From assembly GCA_000431315.1 (NCBI GenBank), contig HF989714.1, positions 5,134 to 33,163 of the forward strand: a stretch of DNA of 28,030 nucleotides. Direction: 5' to 3'. The notes beneath the pieces are model-generated. The model did no database searches. It worked only from the letters and a program-made list of their open reading frames with translations, and was not told the origin of the DNA. The translations under genes were made by a program, and so were the position numbers. Shown piece after piece: positions 22,771 through 28,030 of this stretch (the stretch's first letter is position 1; every line of letters starts with the position of its first letter). This stretch comes from Brachyspira sp. CAG:484 (GTDB taxonomy: Bacteria > Cyanobacteriota > Vampirovibrionia > Gastranaerophilales > Gastranaerophilaceae).

Positions 22771-24426
22771 ATGTGTAGTGTAGGATTTGACAGTCAGTTT
22801 GGCATGAATGTAAAAATGTACCAGCAGATGCAGCGTACTAAATTTGGCATGGGCGTGCGTTCATCCGGTTTTAACCCTCAGCTTAGTATGAATACGGGGA
22901 TATTTACTGCCGGAAAACCTAATCTGTTTGCTGCAAATAATACCAGCTCGCTTAATTTTAACGGTGTACAGTATGATAACAAATATGCAATGCTTAATTC
23001 AGTCGGCAACGATGATAAAAATGCCCAGGGGGCAGATAAATCATTTAAAGATATTTTAAAAGATGCCGGCAGCGTTATAAAAGAAGCATTTAGTTCAATA
23101 GGTGAAGAAATAAAATCAGGCTTTAATTCAGCTGTTAAGTTTGTAAAAGATTTATTTGGCGGCAAAAAATCCGATGCAGCTAAAAATGGCTCTGAGATTG
23201 GTAAACAATCATTGAATGATATTCAAAATGCACAGGATAAAGCAACGCTTAATCAGGCATTACAAAGTGCAAACAATGATAATCAGGCAGTTCAACAAAA
23301 TCTTCAAAATGACAACAAAGCTCTAAAAACTTCACAAAATCAAGAAACAAAAGCCCAGCAGGGTGCAGAATCCGCTGAAGCAGGGTTAGACGAGGCTAAC
23401 CAGGGCTTAGATGGTGCAAATCAGGAGCTGAACAATGCTCAGACCGAAGTGCAAAATGCTGAGCAGGGTTTGCAAACTGCCAAAACTAATGTTGCAACAG
23501 CACAGCAGGCTCTTGATGCAGCAAAAGCAGCCGCAACACCTGAAAATCCTAATAGTGCAGCAATTGCAAAAGCTCAGGGTGATTTAAATACAGCCAAACA
23601 GGAAGAACAACTGGCGCAAAAGAAACTTGATGAGGCAAAACAACGAGAAACTCAAGCCCAAGAAGGTGTTTCTGCTTCGGAGCAGGAAGTGCAGGTGTCA
23701 GAACAACAGAATACAGAAGCGCAAGCCGGACTGGAACAGGCTGTATCTAATACAGAAGCTGCAGAAGCCCAGGTTCAAACTACAGAAGCCAGAGGTGAAG
23801 AATTAACTGAAGGTATTGAGCAAGGTGAACAAAAAATGCAGCAAATGGATGCAAATACTCCTGCTGACGGTTCTACAGATGCGTCTGGTATAAATTCCGG
23901 CGCCCAGTCTAATGTTTATGAAGATAATGGAAATTATTTTGTTAATGGTTATCAAACAAATAAAGATATGTATGATGCCGCTCAAAATATGGATCAAAAC
24001 GTAGTTCAAGCAGGATTTTCCCCTGGCTCAACAACAGATGTGTATATCGAAGGGCAGGATGAGCCGCAAACCTTTACTGTGGAAAACGGAAAATATCTGG
24101 TAAATGGACAGGAAGTAGATTCCAAAACTTTCATTTCTGAATATAATAATGCAAAAGCAAATCAAGAGCCAGGAAGCGGCAATGATATTTATTTAATTAA
24201 TGATGATTATTCAAAATACAAGTCTGGAGCAGGTGAAAACAGAGGAACCAATATATCAGGACAAAGCACAGGTTCATCTTCCGCCCAAGGAGCTTCTCCT
24301 TCAAGCAGACCTGCCGCGGATGAGTCTGGCAATGGTCAGGTAGATCAGGAATTTAAAGCAAACAATCAGAAACGCGAAGATGCTGAATGGGAAGCTTATA
24401 AAGCATCAAGACGCGCTAAAAAATAA
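22771..24426 (+). CDS. Coiled-coil protein with tandem C-terminal modules, 551 aa
   Basis: Not recognised as a named family. Residues 1-75 are low-charge with FGM, FNP and LNFNG motifs (SQFGMN, TKFGMG). Residues 88-135 form an amphipathic helix (DAGSVIKEAFSSIGEEIKSG, then KFVKDLFGG). Residues about 145-370 are a long A/Q/E-rich coiled coil with repeated LxxANxxLxxAxxEVxxAE units. The C-terminus has two related modules, DNGNYFVNGYQTN (about 384-396) and ENGKYLVNGQEVD (about 438-450). A disordered S/G-rich tail ends in a basic RRAKK. No standard signal peptide. The layout suggests a filament, surface or scaffold protein. The strong ribosome site may be masked by a hairpin. Confidence 0.75.
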   Translation: MCSVGFDSQFGMNVKMYQQMQRTKFGMGVRSSGFNPQLSMNTGIFTAGKPNLFAANNTSSLNFNGVQYDNKYAMLNSVGNDDKNAQGADKSFKDILKDAGSVIKEAFSSIGEEIKSGFNSAVKFVKDLFGGKKSDAAKNGSEIGKQSLNDIQNAQDKATLNQALQSANNDNQAVQQNLQNDNKALKTSQNQETKAQQGAESAEAGLDEANQGLDGANQELNNAQTEVQNAEQGLQTAKTNVATAQQALDAAKAAATPENPNSAAIAKAQGDLNTAKQEEQLAQKKLDEAKQRETQAQEGVSASEQEVQVSEQQNTEAQAGLEQAVSNTEAAEAQVQTTEARGEELTEGIEQGEQKMQQMDANTPADGSTDASGINSGAQSNVYEDNGNYFVNGYQTNKDMYDAAQNMDQNVVQAGFSPGSTTDVYIEGQDEPQTFTVENGKYLVNGQEVDSKTFISEYNNAKANQEPGSGNDIYLINDDYSKYKSGAGENRGTNISGQSTGSSSAQGASPSSRPAADESGNGQVDQEFKANNQKREDAEWEAYKASRRAKK

Positions 24427-24482
24427 ACAGATATTACACTATGCAAAATATTAAACTTGTATAAAGATTGTATTAAATACAC

Positions 24483-24511
24483 TTGCTTTTTGTTTTTATT
24501 TGCTATAAAAT
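24483..24511 (+). promoter_or_regulatory. Promoter of adhE
   Basis: TTGCTT (24483-24488), a 17-base spacer and TAAAAT (24506-24511); an overlapping TATAAA at 24504 is an alternative -10. The leader is about 78 bases. Confidence 0.6.
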
Positions 24512-24515
24512 GTAA

Positions 24516-24533
24516 TTGTGAAATAAATCACGA
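24516..24533. promoter_or_regulatory. Rex- or CRP-type operator at the adhE transcription start
   Basis: TTGTGAA-ATAA-ATCACGA matches 12 of the 14 defined bases of the Rex consensus TTGTGAA-N4-TTCACAA. The inner TGTGA-N6-TCACG also matches 9 of 10 bases of the CRP/FNR-superfamily core. It lies just downstream of the -10, overlapping the predicted start, where a bound repressor would block transcription. Confidence 0.55.
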
Positions 24534-24595
24534 ATGATTTGCGAATGGAATTACATAATAGCAAATAAATAAGTTACATAAAGGAGAACAAACTT

Positions 24596-27268
24596 ATGAC
24601 AACAAAAAGCAAAAAGACCGTTGAAACCCTTGAAAAAGCTTTAAACAGCTCTTCTGTGGTTGACAGCGCCGAAAAATTGGAAATGCTAATCGAAAGAGTT
24701 AAAAAAGCTCAGAAGATTTATTCAACATTCACTCAGGAACAAGTGGATGCAATTTTTAAAGCCGCAGCTACAGCTGCTGATAAAGCACGTATTCCTTTAG
24801 CAAGAATGGCTGTAGAAGAAACCGGTATGGGTGTTCTTGAAGATAAAATTATCAAAAACCATTTTGCTTCAGAATACATCTACAACAAACATAAAAATGT
24901 TAAAACTTGCGGAATTATTAAAGAAGACAAAGCTAATGGTATTAAAACAGTTGCAGAACCTCTCGGTGTTATTGCAGGTATTGTTCCTACAACTAACCCT
25001 ACTTCAACTGCAATTTTCAAATCTTTAATCGCTTTGAAAACAAGAAACGCTATTATCTTCTCTCCACACCCTAGAGCTACAAAATGTACAATTGAAGCTG
25101 CTAAAATCGTGTTGGAAGCTGCTGTTAAAGCCGGCGCTCCGGAAGATATTATCGGATGGATTGATATTCCGTCAATTGATTTGTCTAACCAATTAATGAA
25201 ACACCCTGACATTGCTTGTATCTTAGCTACAGGCGGTCCTGGTATGGTTAAAGCTGCATACTCATCAGGCAACCCTGCTTTAGGTGTAGGACCTGGTAAT
25301 GCTGCTGCTGTTATTGACGAAACTGCTGATATTAAAATGGCTGTTTCTTCAATCCTTATGTCAAAAACTTTCGATAACGGTATGATTTGTGCTTCTGAAC
25401 AATCAGTTGTTGTTGTTGATAAAGTTTATGAAGAAGTTAAAAAAGAATTTATCTACAGAGGTGCATACCTTATCAATGAAAAAGAAGAAAAGAAAATGAT
25501 TGACCTTCCGTTCATTGACCCTAAACGCGGTACAGCACACCCTGATATTGTTGGTCAGCCGGCTTGGAAGATTGCAGAGTTAGCAGGATTTGAAATCCCT
25601 AAGACTGCAAAAATCATTTTGGCAGAAAGACCTTCTGTAGACTGGGAAGATCCGTTCTCTAGAGAAAAATTATCTCCTGTCTTAACTATGTACAGAGCTA
25701 AAGACTTTGAAGAAGCTACAGAAATGACTTATGAGCTCGTATCAAAAGGCGGAGCAGGTCACTCAGCAGACCTTTATACAGATACACGCAGCCAGGAAAG
25801 AGTTGACAGATTTGCAGAAAAAATGCCTGCATGTAGAGTTCTGATTAACTCTCCATCAGCACAAGGCGGTATTGGTGATTTGTATAACTTCAAATTAGAA
25901 CCGTCACTTTCACTTGGATGCGGTTCATGGGGTAAAAACGCCGTATCCGGTAATATCGGTGTTGAAAATTTATTGAACTACAAGACAGTTGCTGAAAGGA
26001 GAGAAAATATGCTTTGGTTCAAAGTTCCGCCAAAAGTTTACTTCAAGAGAGGTGCTGTTGATTTAGCTCTCCGTGAACTTGAAGGCAAAAAACGTGCCTT
26101 TATTGTAACTGACAGATTCTTGTTCAATTCAGGTGCTGTTGATAGTATCGTTAAAGTTTTAGATGAAGTTGGTATTGACCATCAAATCTTCTTTGATGTT
26201 AAACCGGATCCTACATTATCTACAATTAATCAGGCTATGGAAATTATCAGACCTTATGAACCTGATGTTATCATTTCATTAGGCGGTGGTTCTCCAATGG
26301 ATGCTGCAAAAATTATGTGGTTAATGTATGAACAGCCTGACACTGTATTTGAAGACATCTCTATGAGATTTATGGATATTAGAAAGAGAATTTGCAGAAT
26401 CCCTGAATTGGGTAAAAAAGCTACAATGGTTGCTATCCCTACAACTTCAGGCACAGGTTCAGAAGTTACACCTTTCGCTATTATCACAGATGACGAAACT
26501 CACGTAAAATACGCTATTGCTGATTACGCATTAACTCCTAATATGGCTATCATTGACCCTAACTTTGTTGACGGTATGCCAAAAGGCTTGACAGCTGCAT
26601 CAGGTATTGACGCACTTGTTCACGCTACAGAAGCTTATGTTTCAGCATTGGCAACTAACTTCACAAATTCAAATGCTCTTGAAGCAACTAAGTTAGTATT
26701 CAGATACCTCGAAAGATCTTACCACGAAGGTGCTAACGATCCTATCGCAAGAGAAAAAATGCACTATGCAGCAACAATTGCAGGTATGGCATTTGCTAAC
26801 TCATTCTTAGGTTTGTGCCACTCTATGGCTCACAAATTGGGTGCTATGTTTAATGTACCTCACGGTGTTGCAAACGCATTGTTAATCAGACAGGTAATCA
26901 AATACAACGCAGTTGATTGTCCGAAAAAACAATGTATCTTCCCTCAATACAAGTTCCCTAATGCTAAGGCTAAATACGGTCAAATTGCAGATGAACTTGG
27001 CTTAGGCGGTAAGAACGATGATGAAAAAGTTGAATTGTTAATCAAGGAAATTGATAGATTAATGAAAGCTATTAATCTTCCTAATTCAATCAAAGACTTC
27101 GGTGTTACTGAAGCTGACTTCAACGCTAAGTTGGATGAAATGGTTGAATTGGCATTCGACGATCAATGTACAGGCGCAAACCCTGCTTATCCGTTGATGG
27201 AAGACATCAAAGCAATCTACAAAGATGCTTATGAAGGTATTGTAAGAGATTACTATCCATCTAAGTAG
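24596..27268 (+). CDS. adhE: Bifunctional acetaldehyde-CoA/alcohol dehydrogenase
   Basis: Reduces acetyl-CoA to acetaldehyde and then ethanol, regenerating two NAD+ per acetyl group in anaerobic fermentation. 890 residues, the normal length. The N-terminal aldehyde dehydrogenase domain (about 1-450) has catalytic C265 in NGMICASEQ and GPGNAA upstream. After a linker, the iron-type alcohol dehydrogenase domain (about 475-890) has the NAD motif GGGSPMDAAK and iron ligands D672, H676, H742 and H756. AAAGGAGAA precedes the ATG. It has its own promoter and terminator, is rich in NNC codons and looks highly expressed. The enzyme forms spirosomes in characterised species. Confidence 0.97.
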   Translation: MTTKSKKTVETLEKALNSSSVVDSAEKLEMLIERVKKAQKIYSTFTQEQVDAIFKAAATAADKARIPLARMAVEETGMGVLEDKIIKNHFASEYIYNKHKNVKTCGIIKEDKANGIKTVAEPLGVIAGIVPTTNPTSTAIFKSLIALKTRNAIIFSPHPRATKCTIEAAKIVLEAAVKAGAPEDIIGWIDIPSIDLSNQLMKHPDIACILATGGPGMVKAAYSSGNPALGVGPGNAAAVIDETADIKMAVSSILMSKTFDNGMICASEQSVVVVDKVYEEVKKEFIYRGAYLINEKEEKKMIDLPFIDPKRGTAHPDIVGQPAWKIAELAGFEIPKTAKIILAERPSVDWEDPFSREKLSPVLTMYRAKDFEEATEMTYELVSKGGAGHSADLYTDTRSQERVDRFAEKMPACRVLINSPSAQGGIGDLYNFKLEPSLSLGCGSWGKNAVSGNIGVENLLNYKTVAERRENMLWFKVPPKVYFKRGAVDLALRELEGKKRAFIVTDRFLFNSGAVDSIVKVLDEVGIDHQIFFDVKPDPTLSTINQAMEIIRPYEPDVIISLGGGSPMDAAKIMWLMYEQPDTVFEDISMRFMDIRKRICRIPELGKKATMVAIPTTSGTGSEVTPFAIITDDETHVKYAIADYALTPNMAIIDPNFVDGMPKGLTAASGIDALVHATEAYVSALATNFTNSNALEATKLVFRYLERSYHEGANDPIAREKMHYAATIAGMAFANSFLGLCHSMAHKLGAMFNVPHGVANALLIRQVIKYNAVDCPKKQCIFPQYKFPNAKAKYGQIADELGLGGKNDDEKVELLIKEIDRLMKAINLPNSIKDFGVTEADFNAKLDEMVELAFDDQCTGANPAYPLMEDIKAIYKDAYEGIVRDYYPSK

Positions 27269-27289
27269 TTTGATTGCTTAGGCAAATTT

Positions 27290-27320
27290 AAAAGAACCGC
27301 CTTTTTAGGCGGTTCTTTTT
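27290..27320 (+). terminator. Intrinsic terminator after adhE
   Basis: A perfect 12-bp stem AAAAGAACCGCC / GGCGGTTCTTTT with a 6-base loop and a T run. The flanking A run makes it usable by the converging pilin gene as well. Confidence 0.92.
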
Positions 27321-27323
27321 TAG

Positions 27324-28030
27324 TTATGGAAGATTTTGCCAATAACTTTTATTTTTGTTATGTGGAAATTCATCTGCAATTGCATAGCGCCCGCAGCCTG
27401 TACCTTCATTATCCCAATCATGACCATTGTAGAAATAACATGTATCATTGTTTGTATCTTGATCTCCTATAATTTTCCCGTTTTTTGTCATTTCAAGCCG
27501 GAATAAATCATAACCAAACCTGTTTGGGTTTTTAAACGGACCATTTGTATCTACATAAATAATAATATTCCCGCCTGTGTGAGAGTTGAATGAAAGCAGC
27601 ATACCGTTAGGCAGTATCATTGGAGAAAATGATAAAAAACTTCCGTTATAAGTAAATTCATTTCCGTTAGAAGTATACATTTTTAAATCTGCAGTTTCTG
27701 TTTTATCTAAATTTTTAATTACTTTATAATATTTTGGTGCTAATTCTACGTATTTCTCTCTATATTTAGATATATATCCTGCTCCAGTCGAGTGTCCGAG
27801 AAAATCAATAAAATCTCCTTCGTTTTCCATATACATTTTGTATGACGCTTGTTGAATGATACTATAAGCAGCTTTGAATTGGGTTTCTAATACCTTATTT
27901 CTATGTTTTTTAATCATATTTGGCAGTGTCAATGCAGCAACAATACCAATAACACCCAGTGTAATTAAAACTTCCGCTAAAGTAAAAGCAGGTTTGCGGG
28001 ATAATCCCAAAGCGTGAAAAAGCCCGCCGG
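27324..28030 (-). CDS. Type IV pilin/pseudopilin, 5' end beyond the window
   Basis: Pilin-like protein with cleavage site and helix FTLAEVLITLGVIGIVAALTLPN, Glu at +5, but Ala rather than Gly at -1 (RKPA before F). The mature part is about 220 residues and shares VDTNGPFKNPNRFGYDLF with the pilin at 19891. A cysteine pair (DTCYFY...GTGCGRYA) lies near the C-terminus, which ends SYWQNLP. A TTG at 28010 could be a start, but the frame stays open to the window edge and reads GGLFHALG before it. It more likely has a long leader starting upstream. It converges with adhE. Confidence 0.82.
   Translation of the reverse strand, partial: GGLFHALGLSRKPAFTLAEVLITLGVIGIVAALTLPNMIKKHRNKVLETQFKAAYSIIQQASYKMYMENEGDFIDFLGHSTGAGYISKYREKYVELAPKYYKVIKNLDKTETADLKMYTSNGNEFTYNGSFLSFSPMILPNGMLLSFNSHTGGNIIIYVDTNGPFKNPNRFGYDLFRLEMTKNGKIIGDQDTNNDTCYFYNGHDWDNEGTGCGRYAIADEFPHNKNKSYWQNLP

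Noticed and set aside
1..28030. tRNA, rRNA, CRISPR arrays, transposases, att sites
   Set aside because: Intergenic gaps were read for cloverleaf features, regular repeats and terminal inverted repeats; none was convincing.

Overview
AT-rich bacterial chromosome from a fermentative organism with a Gram-negative envelope. The best fit, by recall rather than by any search, is the non-photosynthetic cyanobacterial lineage Gastranaerophilales (Vampirovibrionia, 'Melainabacteria'). Three things point there: pilins with an FTLAEVLITLG N-terminus behind unusual leaders; small and large unassigned proteins with a V(N/S)FG-type motif near the N-terminus; and AdhE-based fermentation alongside KdsC and type IV pilus/T2SS assembly genes. 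No rRNA, tRNA, CRISPR array, transposase or phage structural gene is visible.

Layout. 1-1404: class II fructose-bisphosphate aldolase (leftward) with a long structured upstream region. 1405-5434: two unassigned proteins (386 and 923 aa), each closed by a strong terminator. 5488-7584: ispH and a four-domain S1 protein as a two-gene unit. 7601-8158: divergent XRE regulator and a 76-aa protein around a palindromic AT-rich gap. 8167-10891: leftward nadA, rlmB and a primary-type sigma factor. 11005-13337: a PilM-PilN fusion and PilO. 13354-16545: leftward orphan histidine kinase, comF and an unknown 104-aa gene, plus a radical SAM gene. 16626-20644: kdsC, a TPR protein, lysC and a pilin. 21024-24426: an accessory stretch of lineage-type proteins, a rhodanese, a possible degenerate thioredoxin-fold protein and a 551-aa coiled-coil protein. 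24596-27268: adhE with its own promoter, a Rex/CRP-like operator and a terminator. 27324-28030: a second pilin, cut by the window edge.

Connections. PilMN and PilO are inner-membrane platform parts that could assemble the two pilins. Aldolase and AdhE are the top and bottom of fermentative glycolysis and look highly expressed. The most interesting signals are regulatory. A run of ten G in the pilin leader puts the gene out of frame, and nine G restore it exactly, which suggests a phase-variable pilin or a base-calling error. A perfect 13-bp hairpin sequesters the ribosome binding site of the rhodanese gene. A second SD-masking stem, mutually exclusive with an upstream hairpin, precedes the 551-aa gene. 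An in-frame internal start in lysC would make a separate regulatory subunit.
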